Below are positions 23,055 to 35,245 of a stretch of 64,000 nt of DNA, one piece after another (the stretch's first letter is position 1; each line of letters begins with the position of its first letter). Below the pieces are notes generated by a model. That model searched no databases and was not told the DNA's origin. It saw nothing but the letters and a program-made list of their open reading frames with translations. The stretch lies in assembly GCF_904849725.1 (NCBI RefSeq), contig NC_058524.1, positions 552,051,763-552,115,762 of the forward strand, written 5' to 3'. Made by a program: the position numbers and the translations under genes. The DNA comes from Hordeum vulgare subsp. vulgare. Taxonomy: Eukaryota > Streptophyta > Magnoliopsida > Poales > Poaceae.

Positions 23055-23412
23055 ATTAGTCCTGGTTGGTTCTAGAACCGGACTGAACACTGAACTTTAG
23101 TACTGGTTCCGAACATAAACCGGGACTAAAGGGGCTGCGCCAGGAGCCACGCCGTTCAATCTCGGTTCGTGGTTGGAACCGGGACTAAAGGTCCTAGACG
23201 AACCGGGACTGATGTCCGCCGAGGCCCGACTGGCGTCCTGGCCGCTCGAACTGGGACTGATGCACGCATTAGTCCGAGTTCGTAGGTCGACCGGGACTAT
23301 TGCGCAATCGAGGGTAGGATGAAAGCCCTCTTTTCTACTAGTGCCGGTTTGTAACACGACCGGGACTATTACTCCGATCCGGTTAGAACGAAAGCCCTAT
23401 TTTCTACTAGTG
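23055..23412. repeat. Subterminal repeats and doubled CACTA terminus
   Basis: Repeated agtc(c)cggtt...aaccgggact pairs run to the element end. The terminus ttttctactagtg occurs twice, ending at 23343 and at 23412, each preceded by a gaaagccct(c/a) stretch. Confidence 0.85.
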
Positions 23413-25190
23413 AAGTGTGCATTTGTGCTATACTTTCATGGAGGAAATACGATCTGCAATACATTTTTTGATATTGTAAATTAAATTATAATAGGAAAAT
23501 TCTGTGATAAATAAAATGAGTATGCCCGTTCTGCTTTATTTAAGTTTTGATGGAGAACCCGTGCAGGAAATATGAAGTTTAACTTGCTTGTTTGTTTGTC
23601 CATTATTGTCTGATCCTGTGTACAGTATCTAGGCGCCGGTGATGGTTATTTATAATAAATTTATGTATCTACAGAAGATTTGTATATTTCATATTCCCGC
23701 ACTTCGCCATTGTGTGCTAAGGTAGCGATCAAGTTCTGTGTAGATATAAGTCTAGTAATTCTAGGGTTGTATGTATGTATGCATGGATGTTGAGTTACAG
23801 TATCTTTAGTTGGACTTCTATCCCTCATATTTTGGCGTGTTCTGCATCTTTTTAGTAAAGCAATATTTTGAGTTGTCCAAGGTTACAATTTTGAAACGAT
23901 CATTCTGCTTGCTTTAAACTTAAACGACGTCCACTGATTGTGGTTGTGTAGATCATATATACCATTGCTGAGTGCAAAAATGGATTTACGAAAGATTACC
24001 AAAAGGACGATCATGACATCAAAAGAGCAACTCATTTTCATTACAACCAGGGGGATTTCTTATCCTTTCTTGGTCTGCAATAATACCCAGCCTTGCTTGG
24101 TTTGCAAAAACATAATTAGTCCTGAGGTATTGCTCAAGTAGACATATGTTGCATTATTAGATGGATGTAAACATCAACAAAGGGCAAGCTATTGTGTGGC
24201 TATGTTGCATTATTATTGTTGCAAAAGTTTGTCGTGAATGTGATGTAGAATTATGTTGTTGATGTGATGATCTACAAAATTAAGTCATGCAAAATTATGA
24301 TGTTGCTGTGATGCAAAGGTCACATTTTTATATTAATTATCCAATAATCTTTGTCTCAAAATTATGTTATGGTTGTGATAAAGTTTTGTTATGTTAAGAT
24401 ATTGATTCCAAGACATAAAGAATTATGTTGTTGCTATGATGATCTATAAAGATCACATTTTCATTTTGATTATCCAATAGTACAACCCACGTATGAAACA
24501 ATATATATGTGCAAGGGAATGTGGGGGATTTGGATGAAAGGGAATGTGGGAGATTTAAAGGGATTGGGTGAAGGCAAGGGGATCACCTAATCCCCTATAA
24601 TCCCCAACCCCTGGTGACTGGATATTATCTTTTGTCGAACAAGGCCTGACGGATCGCCAATTACAAAATCCCAGCCTCCTCGATGTCTGTTCTCTACTCT
24701 AGAGCGATTCGAACTCAAGGTAAGAGCCCCGCTTCGATACACCCCCCCTTACAAACCGTATAAGGGTAATATGGACTTTTCACGTCAATTTTCGTATGTA
24801 CGAAGGATCCCCTACATATACGCCCGTACACCATTTTCTTGTCTTCTATTAAAGTTCAAAAATTATGCTTGGACCATGGTTCGAACTCCGGACCTCCAGC
24901 CAACATGAAAGGGGCAGCTACCAACAGAACACACCACTAGATATGATAAATTCAAGTATGATATTTTCCTTATATAAAAAACACAGCGGTTTCTCAATTT
25001 TGATTTAAATTTTGCTTGTCAGCTCCTTTTTCTTTTGTATTTCTTTTTTTACCCTATTTTCATTTTTTTTAATTCGTGATTTTTAAATATCTTGAACTTT
25101 CCTTAAATTTATTTTATCCTTTTTTTAATCTTTATTATTCTTTTGAAACTTATTCTATAAATTGAAAAATAGTTTAGATAAACGTATGTA
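23413..25190. other. Anonymous intergenic sequence
   Basis: No gene recognised. The stretch 23938-24141 translates to a 67-residue ORF (ending CLVCKNIISPEVLLK), and another frame there has KDYQKDDHDIKRATHFHYNQ. It could be a decayed gene fragment of unknown origin, but I cannot name it. The rest is AT-rich, with short repeated words (ttatgttgttgatgtgatga at 24254). Confidence 0.4.
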
Positions 25191-25257
25191 TGTACATCAT
25201 GTGGAACGGACGGGTCATAAAAAATAGTTTAGATAAACGTATGTACGTACATCGTGT

Positions 25258-25733
25258 GTTATAATGTGATGATGTTACTCCGAGTCATAAAAACGGACCC
25301 AAATTTAGTTTGTACACAATTTTGGAATTTCAAATTACGTATGAAATTTTTTAAAAGTTCTGCACATTTTCCAAATTTGTTAACAACTTCCCAACTATTT
25401 AGGGTTTAGGATTTAGAATACCAAAATTACGTTTTAAGTAATAGGTCATCAATTTTTAAAATAATGCGATAAACATATTCATATACATCATGTGAAACGC
25501 ACGGGTGTCAGTAAGGGCGGAAGAGGTGTTATAATGCGATGATGTTACTCCGACTCATGAAACGGACCTAATTTTAATTTGTGCACAATTTTGAAATTTC
25601 AAACTATGTATGAAAATTTTAAAAACTTCAATACATTTTCCAAAGTTGTTAACAACTTCCCAACAATTTAGGGTTTAGGGTTTCGAATACCAAAATTACG
25701 GTTTAAGTAATAGTTCATCAATTTTTAAAATAA
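25258..25733. repeat. 206-bp direct duplication
   Basis: The segment 25258-25463 (gttataatgtgatgatgttac...) recurs at 25528-25733, with scattered substitutions. Flanking words (acatcatgtggaacggacgg at 25195, and a similar string at 25488) show that the duplication starts somewhat further left. It is non-coding. Confidence 0.85.
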
Positions 25734-26984
25734 CATATCATCAACTTTGTAAAAGTTTCACTAACTTTCAATAAAAGTTCGCATATTTCAGGAATAGTTC
25801 ACGAATTTAGAAAAGAAAAAAAAATACTTCAGCAATATGTGAAAAAATCACCTATTTTTAAGAAAAAATAACGAACTTGAAAAAATGATCATTTTAAAAA
25901 ACAAATGGTGCGAGGTTTAAAAAGCTAACGCATTTAGAAAGAAAAAGAAAATCAAAAAAATGAAAAGGAAAAAAACAAATGGTTCGAATCTTGCTTCTCA
26001 CATAATTTTTTTGATGGTTTAAAAAATAAAAGAACAGTGCTCAGGGTGTGTGCTTATGAAAAAAAATACAGCGTATACGTCAATATGACCATCTTGCCCT
26101 TTATTATGAAGATGTATCGATTAATCTGGCCCGTTCTTATGTTTTGGAGGGTGTAGTGAAGCACAAGTGCTGAAGGTAAAGTAAAGATTGGCGGAGAGAG
26201 GTTCGTTTTTCAGGTACCATCTACGTATCTCTTTGGAATTTGTCTTGCCTCTAGCAAGACATGTGGTAGTGCTTGTGATGAGCTTCAAGCTTTAACGGAG
26301 ACCCCTTCCCTCTACCTCTCTTTCCTATTAGGTGTTGCATGGCACCTATCCTTCTCATCCTCCTTCTTTTCGAGTTCTTGTGAGTAAGCTCCATACTATT
26401 ATTTTTCTTCAAAAAGAGGGATAACACCCCAGCCCAGGCATGATAACACCTCGGCCTATGCATGAATTATATATGCAAAAGTATTACAATATTCAGATAA
26501 TAAAGACAGACATAAATGCCACACTTGGCAGCTAGAGAGAAAGATAACAACCTTGAAGTGACAAGAAGATATGAAGCATCATTCATCGAAATCTCATTAT
26601 TAGGCCGCTGCCTGTATTGGTTGAATAAAAACCGAGCAACCGTCTCTCATCGATTGCACACAAAGACAACATCCAGTCCTCCTTCTAGCGAAAAAAGGAC
26701 CACATATGAATCCAATTAATAGGCTTGAAAGTAACCTGCAAAAAATGTGGAGCATTATTCGATCTATGAAACACATACAATCATTGCGATCCATATATCC
26801 CAAAGTAAGCACAAACTATTATGGGCATCACTTGGGATCAGACGTCTGGATACTTGCATCCATCAGACTAGCTTACTGCCGTCGGATTAGTGATTTTTCA
26901 TACATTCGATGCATGAATAGAATGCCTTGAGGAAATGTGGGCCTAGGTAGTTAGCGTACATGCATGGTCCACTAATTAAGTTTT
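25734..26984. other. Anonymous AT-rich intergenic sequence
   Basis: No gene or named element seen. ORFs of 60-75 codons occur on both strands without recognisable motifs. Confidence 0.4.
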
Positions 26985-27720
26985 GCTTCCTTTGTAACTA
27001 CTTCTTAACTCCTTCCATGAAGTCCGTGGAATTGGTGTTACATGCTCTTTTTTCTTATTCTTTTTGTTAGTCGACAAGGAAAACTAGATCAAAGTTTTGA
27101 AATTTAATAGTTTGTATCTAACACGACAAACTTTGCTTCCATCTCAATTAAAAATTGCTTCGATCTGATTTTTTTTAAATTAAAGACTTGTTTTCAACGC
27201 TGCAATATAATGTTCCTATAGTTAATAGAACTTGCTTCGGTTTGACCTATTTTTTTGCCTTATAATGATATACTGTTTTCAAAACATTAAAAATTGATCG
27301 GACGAGTAGCGAATCGCTTGGAATGAAACATAAATTGTTACCACATTTCTGACTATTTCGCTTTCACGATTACACGAGCTTCGATGAAATAGGAATGCAT
27401 TTCTAAAATAAGAAAAACTTTTGTTTCCAACTGCTTGGTGCAACTTATTTGTGCTTCCTATGCAGAAATGTTTTTTGTGTTGATTACATTGCTTCCACGA
27501 CAAATTGTTTTGATTAGTAAAAATATATATCTGCTTCGAGTGGCTATAGAATTGTTCCGAATGTAACATCAGACTGCTTCCAAAAAATATTAAAGTTTGC
27601 TTCAACAATTGAGATAAATTTGCTCCAAATAGAATTGGATTTTGCTTCTGCATAACAAAGGACTTAATGGAATAAATCCATTGCATCCAATTGCTTCCAA
27701 ACTTAGATCATCGAGTGTTA
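26985..27720 (+). repeat. Dispersed TTGCTTC-motif tract
   Basis: The word (t)tgcttc or gcttc(c/g) recurs about a dozen times at irregular 20-100 bp spacing (for example 26986, 27130, 27150, 27233, 27490, 27530, 27573, 27597, 27645, 27690) in otherwise unrelated AT-rich sequence. This is unlike a simple tandem repeat. Confidence 0.6.
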
Positions 27721-28684
27721 AGGGAGCCGCTGGTGCAGGACCCTGGGGCGTGCTGTCCTAGAGGACCATGTTGTCTTCCAGACGAAGCACCATATCAATG
27801 CCATTGGTGGGGTGTAAGCTGCTGGTATGGGTGCACAAATGAACATGGCCGCATGGCAAGCCCCATTTGTCAGGTTAGGTGAGATGCTCGGTTGCAGGTT
27901 ACAAGTCGTTTTCGTCATAGACACCATCAACCAGTGTGATCCACTTGGCTCCAACGTGTGCTTCCTCTTCCGCTTCCATTGACCCGCCTGTAGATCATGG
28001 CTGGCAATGCGGTTGGTACGACACTACCGCGTCATGGAGAAAAAAGACTCGCCACCGTATGAGGCAAGAAACACATCGAGTATAAAATAGAAGCAAGCAC
28101 TGCATACAAAGAACACAAATCAAATCAAGTGATTAAAAATGAATTAAACTTAAGATGAATCAAACACTACTTTGGGTGAGTGCATACCTGGGGACGAAGC
28201 CTGGGATGCGGTTGCAGCCTCTTTGCCAAGCCGAAACGGCGCACCAGCACAGCATGATGAGAGGAATGGCGAAAAGAAAGGGTCTGGTGGCTAACTAGGC
28301 TGGGGATGTGGGCGACATGGTTGCCGGTGCCAAGAGGGTTCAACCGAGCACACTGGGACGGGACGCCGATGCACGGCGACGTGGAGAAGCTAGTCGTTAC
28401 GAAGTTGTTGGTGCGGACCAGGATGGTGGCGGAAGTAGCTCGGCAAGATCGGTGTCGGGTACACCCGAGCGATGTGATACAGACGTCCATGTGATACGGG
28501 ATGGATTGGGCAGCGAGATTAACCCGGACGTGACGCCATGGGGTTGTTCGGATGGGGCAGACGAGATTTACTCTGGTCGGTGGATTAAAAGAGCATCTAC
28601 GGTGCATGACACGTCAAAGAGAAGTTTTGCATCAGACTTGTAAATAGAAGTGTTTCCCAACTATTATGATCACGTCTGAAAATA
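27721..28684. other. GC-richer segment, possibly a transposon-borne gene fragment
   Basis: Composition changes sharply from the AT-rich tract on the left. No product is recognisable in any frame, and ORFs run on both strands without motifs. It may be captured or decayed sequence. I cannot assign it. Confidence 0.3.
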
Positions 28685-29760
28685 GTATTTTGGCCCGCTT
28701 TATAAATAAACCAACCACCCGATACAACTCCAAGTTCAATGCTGGGGCAAACAACACAAGCACTCCTAAAACAAATAACAGAGAAAGAAAAAAGAAATTA
28801 ACACGAACAAAGCCGGATCAGCAAAAACGTTGATGACCAGCTGCGCCCTCCGAAGAATTTCCACCATGATCCTCGCATTTGGGACCGCCGCACACCAAGC
28901 AACACCTTCAGGAAGGAATGCGACGATGATGATGCAGTTGTTCGGACTGGTCCTAGGGATTCCCCGGTATGCGGAGGGGCGTGGGGAAGGGGACTGGCCG
29001 ACGCCCTTCTAGAAGGAACAGCGGTGCCCACGGGTGTCAACGCGTCGGTGCCAGTCAAGCCTACAGGTGTTTCACCCATCCGCCAAACAGCCACAACCCC
29101 GGCTGGTCCGTCACGCTCCGCCAACCTTTTCATCCATCGACATGCGCCACCACGATCTTGGGAACATCACTGCAGTCCCATCATGGAAACCGAAGCGGGA
29201 CCGATGGGTCCGAAAGGGAAAGAACGTGAACAAGGATCGGCACAGGCAGCAGCCATGCGGGGAGGGCACAACCTCCACCGCCATCGGCGTCACCGACCAG
29301 ACGAACCAAGAAGAGTACACCAGGTCCTTATGCCCTGCCGAGCCCGAAATGGGCTCGTGAAGCTCCCGTCGTTGCGTTGGAGCGGGCGTGCCGCTATCTC
29401 TGCAACCCCCCGCACAAGCCACAACTCCGTTCACCGGAGCCATCACATAATAATCTGGGCCAGGCCTGCTCAGACCCACATGGGGCCCCAAAGGGCCCAG
29501 ATCTAGGTCGGAAGGTCGCCGCCGACAGCCACCGCGCCATTGCCTCCTCTCCACCAGGAGCATCACTGTCCAAGGCCGCGCGCCGCCGCCCAAGCCACCG
29601 CTGACCGAGGAACATTGCCGCACGCCCGCGATGGGGAAGAAGGGGGGAAGACGAACCCGCAGCCGCAACACCGCCAGGGGAAGACGTCACCCGTCGCCAG
29701 GCCCTGCGGCAGCCCGGCGTCTCCCAATTGAATATGAACACGAATTCACGAGCAAACAAT
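28685..29760 (-). mobile_element. LINE-like 3' end (tentative)
   Basis: The left edge ttttggcccgctttataaat, read on the minus strand, resembles the A/T-rich AAAGCGGG...-type tail of Triticeae LINEs. The GC-rich body to the right has overlapping ORFs on both strands but no reverse transcriptase motif. It could be a 5'-truncated copy. The alternative is unrelated GC-rich sequence. Confidence 0.3.
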
Positions 29761-30128
29761 GAAAAGGAGGATCATCAACCAGATGCATCATGAACATGAA
29801 CACTTCTATTTTGTCCCAATTGTGTTACCAAGTTTCAGTTCAGTGGCATACAAATGTTGAAATTGCATTCACTATTTATTGTCTGCTTTCTTTTGTTCAA
29901 TTTTGGAGATCTGCAGCTTAGTAAATAAAAGTGTACAACAAACAGGTTCGATTAAACAACATGACCTGCAAATTTCAGATCCAAGTCATCTATAAACGAG
30001 TCTTTCATGGACCCAAGAATAAAAAATGCCATGTGTGCGTAGTTTGTAGCAATCATCAATATCATGTAAGCAGAAAAGACAAAATCTCCTGTGTCCTATT
30101 ATGCCCAGCCATAGGAGTACTTATTTGG
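29761..30128. other. Short anonymous spacer
   Basis: Nothing recognisable. A 78-codon plus-strand ORF (29931-30167) overlaps the MITE and has no motif. Confidence 0.4.
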
Positions 30129-30225
30129 TACTCCCTCCGTTTCAAAATAAGTGTCTCAACTTTGTAATAGCTGTAGTATAAATTTGTACTAAGCTTGAGA
30201 CGGTGATCTTAGGACGGAAGGAGTA
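30129..30225. mobile_element. Stowaway MITE
   Basis: It has classic ends, TACTCCCTCCGTTTCAAAAT on the left and acggaaggagta on the right, with TA target duplications at 30129-30130 and 30224-30225. The element itself is 93 bp. The inner sequence (gtgtctcaactttg...) matches the common Triticeae Stowaway type, a Mariner-derived non-autonomous element. One terminal mismatch (gga-A-gga) shows some age. Confidence 0.93.
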
Positions 30226-30311
30226 CTAAAAATAAATTAGAAAACAAATTATAAATCGGTGAAATCAAGAGTTCCATTGCACAAAGAGAAATCCATCTAG
30301 CACCTGCTCAT

Positions 30312-30882
30312 GGTTAGATTCTAAACCGCTGTATGTCGCTGATACACCGATACGTCTGATACGTCCATGATGCGGGTATCGTCTAAGTATCGTGTTTTTT
30401 GATTTTATTTTAAAGGTAAAAAAACAAACACCGATACGTCTTGTTCACCGTCCACAATATGGATGGGATACAGCCAGCCCAATACTAACCCAAAATGCTA
30501 ACCTCCTTCATTAGTGACTAGTGAGGCTCCTCAAAGTACAAGCAGCCAGCCTGCATGTATTATGTATAGAAACCTGTGTTGTTGCATGTCTAAGGTAGGT
30601 TAAATGAATGTATGCAGATATATTAACGACTTTGAAGACATTCAATGGACTGCAGAATACTTGATTGATGCCTACAACTTGCTAATGCACTGCCTGCAGC
30701 ATTCTGATCAAATCTTACACATTTGATTATGTTTGTTTTTATTACATGTCATATTATTATATATTATTTTTATATATTTGCCATATTGTCGTATTGCTGT
30801 TTCTAAAAATTGCCGTATCCCGTATTACCGTATCCCTATCGTTGTATCGGTGCCGCCGTATCGGTACTTCATAGGTTAGATT
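30312..30882. mobile_element. Candidate small DNA element with 9-bp flanking repeats
   Basis: Identical 9-mers ggttagatt lie at 30312-30320 and 30874-30882. Both inner ends are rich in ccgatac/gtatcgg words in opposite orientation (gatacaccgatacg at 30339, cgtatcggtgccgccgtatc at 30845). A 9-bp duplication suits a Mutator-type insertion, but the inverted ends are imperfect. There is no coding content. Confidence 0.35.
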
Positions 30883-30887
30883 ATATC

Positions 30888-31709
30888 GAAAAAGGCTTTC
30901 GCCCCACTTTATATATTAAGCGAAGGTCAACGACGATCGGGTACAAACGCATGCCATCACAACACACGCACACCCAAGACAGGATATATAGGCGCTGAAC
31001 ACAGCAACACCACCCCTAACACGAAGAGATGCAGCCGCATATGACGATCCGTGTACTCCAAAGCGGTGCCTTCAGGAACTGAGCGACACCGGAGCGCCGC
31101 CATAGCCCGATCCAAGGATCAGACTTTCCCGTGAAGCAACACGTCGGGCAATGAGAGCCGCAACAACGTCTTCAAGAAGGGAAAGGGCTCCAGAGTTGTC
31201 GGTCCGTCCGAAGATAGCACAGCTTTTCACTCCGACCAACACACACCGCCACCGAACGCCACACCCCGGCCACCACGCCGCCCACACGATCATGGCCACC
31301 GGGCAACAGTGAGCCATGGGCTCTGCCCCATGAGCGCCGCGCTACCATCACCAGGGCCGCCGCCCCGGCATCCAAGACCTTGGCACCACCTCACCACAGA
31401 CCCGCCGCTACCCCAACCAAAGAGATGTGAGGAAAGGTCCCGCCTTTCACACCCCTGTGCGCTCCCAGCACCAAGACCTAATAGGCCGGCCAAAAATGGC
31501 TTCATCGCTCCGTCCTGCAACCCCTTGCGTGAACCCGGCTTGGTCCTTCCGCCGGGTACCAAACTGATGTGGTCCTACTACCGAGCGCGAGACGAGCTCG
31601 GTCTAGTTGCCGGGATTGAGATGGGCGTGTCCTACTGCCGAGCACAAGACGATCTCGGTCCTGCAACACCGGGCACGAGACGAGCGATGGACCACGGGTA
31701 TGGGGAAGG
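30888..31709 (-). mobile_element. LINE-like 3' tail (tentative)
   Basis: The edge aaaaaggctttcgccccact, read on the minus strand, gives AGTGGGGCGAAAGCCTTTTT, a tail typical of Triticeae LINEs. A GC-rich body without pol motifs follows. It is cut on the right by the Copia LTR start at 31710. Confidence 0.5.
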
Positions 31710-33487
31710 TGTTGGAAATATGCCTTACAGGCAATAATAAAATAGTTATTATTACATTTCCTTGTTCAAGATAATCGTTTATTATCCATGCTAGAATTGT
31801 ATTGAATGGAAACTCGGATACATGTGTGGATACATAGACAACACACTGTCCCTAGTAAGCGTCTAGTTGACTAGCTTGTTGATCAAAGATGGTTAAGGTT
31901 TCCTAGCCATATACAAGGGTTGTTACTTGATAACGGGATCACACCATTAGGAGAATGATGTGATGGACAAGACCCAAACTATGAACGTAGCATGTGATCA
32001 TGTTGTTTTATTGCTACTGTTTTTCTGCAAGTCAAGTATATGTTACTATGACCATGAGATCATGTAACTCACTAACACCGGAATAATACCTTCCTGTGTA
32101 TCAAATGTCGCAACGTAACTCGGTGATTATAAAGGTGCTCTACAGGTATCTCCGAAGGTGTCTGTTGAGTTAGCATGGATCAATACTGGGATTTGTCACT
32201 CCGTATGACGGAGAGGTATCTCGGGGCACACTCGGTGATATAATATCACAACAAGCCTTGCAAGCAATGTGACTAATGAGATAGCCACGGGATTTTGTAT
32301 TACGAAACGAGTCAAGAGACTTGTCGGTAACGAGATTCAACTAGGTATAGAGATACCGACGATCGAATCTCGGGCAAGTAACATACCGAAGGACAAAAGG
32401 AGTGTTATACGGGATTAACTGAATCCTTGACATAGAGGTTCAACCGATAAAGACCTTCGTAGAATATCTAGGAGCCAATATGTACATCCAGGTCCCGCTA
32501 TTGGTTATTGAACAAAGAGTGTCTCGATCATGTCTGCATAGTTCACGAACCCGCAGGGTCTGCACGCTTAAGGTTCGGCGACGATTCGGTATAGTATAAT
32601 TATGTATGTTGGTAATCGAATGTTGTTCAAAGTCCCGGATGAGATCTCGTATATCACTAGGTGTTTCGAAATGGTCCAGAGATGAAGATTGATATATAGG
32701 AAGGCTGTATTTGGCTTCCAGAAAGATTTTGGGCATTACCGATAAAGTACCAAGAGTGATGAATGGGTTCCGGGTTCCACCAGGAGGGGCCAACCACCCA
32801 GAGAGGGACCAAATAGGCCTAAGGGTTTCGCACCAACCCTTGGTGGGCTAGGTGGCCAGCCCAAGTGGGCCTATTTGGCCGAAGTACAAAAGGGGAAAGA
32901 GTCCACCAAGAAGGAGAGTCCACCTCCTTCAATCCAAATTGGAGGAGGAGTCCTCCTCCTACTTGGTGCGTCGGCCGAACCCTAGGGATTTTCCCTAGGC
33001 CGTCACCCCTCCTGTCACCTATATATAATGGAGGTGAGAGAGGCTAGCAGCACCTCAATCCACGGTGCAACCCCTCTCCCTCCACTACTTTGTGACACCA
33101 CGTAGGTTATTTTGGTAGGGCACGGCAAAGCTCTGCCGGATTAGCTCCACCATCATCACCGTCACACTGTCGTGTTGTTGGAGAATTCATCTACCTCTTT
33201 AGCTCTCTTGCAGGATCAAAAAGGCGGAGATCGTCATCGAGATGCACATGTACTGAACACAGAGGTGTCATCCGTTCGACACTAGATTGTGATTGTATCG
33301 CACGACGGCTTGCGATTTGGATCGCGAAGACGTTCGACGTTCGACTACATCAACCGCATTTCTTAATGCTTCCCGCTTAGCGATCTACAAGGGTATGTGG
33401 ATCCCATCTCTCCTCTTGGTCATCCCCATGGATAGATCTTATGTGTGCGTAGGAAAAACTTTGTTTCCCATGCAACGTTCCCCAACG
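31710..33487 (+). repeat. 5' LTR of the Angela-type Copia element
   Basis: It runs from tgttggaaatatgccttaca to ...caacgttccccaacg. Length 1778 bp. The final base pair should be CA and here reads CG, a point mutation. A TATATATAATGG box lies at 33021 and would suit the U3 promoter. Confidence 0.92.
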
Positions 33488-33488
33488 G

Positions 33489-33501
33489 TGGCATCATGAG
33501 C
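33489..33501 (+). other. Primer-binding site (Copia)
   Basis: TGGCATCATGAGC follows the LTR by one base, the same diverged initiator-tRNA site as in the minus-strand element near 1470. Confidence 0.75.
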
Positions 33502-34730
33502 GAGGTCTATGCGTAGATGACATCTCGAGTAGAACACAAAGGAGTTTGTGGGCGTTGATATTCGGATTGCTTCCCTCCTTAGTCTTTTCTTGATTTAGCG
33601 GTATTGTTGGATGAAGCGGCCTGTACCAACATTACTCGTACGCCTACGAGAGACCAGTTCCATCGACTAACATGCAACTTGTTGCATAAAGATGGCTGGT
33701 GGGTGTGTGTTTCTCCTACTTTAGTTGAATCAGATTTGACAAAGGCGGTACTTGGAGAAGGTTAAATAGCAGCTTGTATATCACCGTTGTGGTTTTGCGT
33801 AAGTAAGATGCGATCATGCTAGATACCCATAGTAGCCACGTAAAACATGCAAGAACAAATTAAAGGACGTCTAACTTGTTTTTGCAGGGTATGTTGTGAT
33901 ATGATATGGCCAAGACATGATATAATATATTTGATGTATGAGATGATCATGTTGTAATAGTTAAATATCAACTTGCATGTCGATGCTACGACAACCAGAA
34001 GGAGCCATAGGGTTGTCTTTAATTATTTTGTGCTTGGTGATGCTTTGCTTTATCGCTAGTTCGGTAGCTTTAGTAGCAATAGCATAGTTAGCGTGACAAC
34101 CTCGATGGCAGCACAATGATGGAGATCATGGTGTGGTGCCGCTGACGATGGAGATCATGCCGGTGCTTTGAAGATGGAGATCAAAAGCACAAGTTCATGG
34201 CCATATCATGTCACTTATGATTTGCATGTGATGTTAGTCCTTTTATGCACCTTATTTTGCTTAGGACGATGGTAGCATTGTAAGGTGATCCCTCACAAAA
34301 ATTTCAAGATAAAATTGTGTTCGCCCCGAGTGTGCACCGTTGTGAAAGTTCGTCGTTTCGAGACACCACATGATGATCGGGTGTGATAGATTCTACGTTC
34401 ACATACAACGGGTGCAAAATAGTTGCACACGCAGAACACTCGGGTTAAACTTGATGAGCCTAGCATGTACACACATGGCCTCGGAACACAAGAGACCGAA
34501 AGGTCGAACATGAGTCATATAGTGGATATGATCAACATGGAGATGTTCACCATTGAAGCCAAGTCAACTCATGTGATGGTCGAACTTGAGTTAGTGAATT
34601 TGGATCATGTGTCACTCGAATGACTAAAGGTATGTCAATTTTAGTGGGAGTTTATTGGTAATATGATTAACTAAACTCATTATATTTATCATAGTCTAAG
34701 TAATCTTTGCAAATTTTATGTTGTAGATGA
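33502..34730 (+). other. Leader of the Copia element
   Basis: Non-coding leader of about 1.2 kb before gag. It is co-linear with 414-1476 on the minus strand. Short ORFs (for example 34423-34623) lie in the leader and have no motif. Confidence 0.75.
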
Positions 34731-35023
34731 ATGGCTCGTGCAGTAGCACCCTTGAATTTTAATGCATTCCTAGAGAAAGCTAAGTTCAAAGACGATGGTA
34801 GTAACTTTGTAGACTCGGCTCGAAATCTGAGAATTGTTCTCACGGTTTCTCAAAAGGCTTATGTCCTTGATGCACCATTATCTGACATGCCACCCCAGCC
34901 GACGACCCAAGATGATATGAACATCTGGCAATCGCATCTAGATGTCTACTCGGTAGTTCAATGTGCAATTTAGTATGGCTTAGAACCGGGACTTTAAAGA
35001 CGTTTTGAATGTCATGGAGCATA
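34731..35023 (+). pseudogene. Copia gag, 5' part
   Basis: It starts MARAVAPLNFNAFLEKAKFK and continues with NIWQSHLDVYSVVQCAI, the N-terminal Gag sequence of Angela/BARE-type elements, whose product builds the particle around element RNA. A TAG stop interrupts it at about 34972, after 80 residues. The frame then continues to the CACTA insertion at 35024, where the ATA target site falls within the gag coding sequence. The continuation is at 44086. Confidence 0.85.
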
Positions 35024-35036
35024 CACTAGTAGAAAA

Positions 35037-35245
35037 AGGGCCTTTTGTCCCGGTTCGTAAGGGCCTTCTGTCCTGGTTTTGGAACCGGGACTAAAAGGTC
35101 GTTACTAATGCCCTCGGCCTTTAGTCCCGGTTCTTACATCAACCAGGACAGATGGGCCTCCACGTGGCCGCTGCGGCCAGGCCAGGCAGGGGGGGCCTTT
35201 AGTCCTGGTTGGTGACACCAACCGGGACCAAAAGGCATCCACGCG
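35037..35245. repeat. Left subterminal repeats of the CACTA element
   Basis: Repeated pairs such as gtcccggttcg...aaccgggactaaa, at least five half-sites between 35048 and 35232, provide the presumed binding sites for the element's own end-binding protein. Confidence 0.85.

Larger units (their letters stand above)
20009..23412 (-). mobile_element. Second CACTA relic (5' half, minus strand)
   Basis: It ends on the right with ...ttttctactagtg (the reverse complement, CACTAGTAGAAAA, is identical to the ends of the complete element at 35024/44085). It contains a minus-strand TNP2 relic and a subterminal repeat region. The left part is lost at the Copia LTR junction (20008/20009). Confidence 0.85.

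Noticed and set aside
24882..24895. ggttcgaactcc, a tRNA B-box-like word
   Set aside because: No A-box or cloverleaf was found upstream at the right distance, and no poly-A or T-run follows, so neither a tRNA nor a SINE can be supported.
28167..29760. Many 60-186-codon ORFs on both strands
   Set aside because: Overlapping open frames on both strands reflect GC-rich composition. No motif or codon pattern supports a gene.
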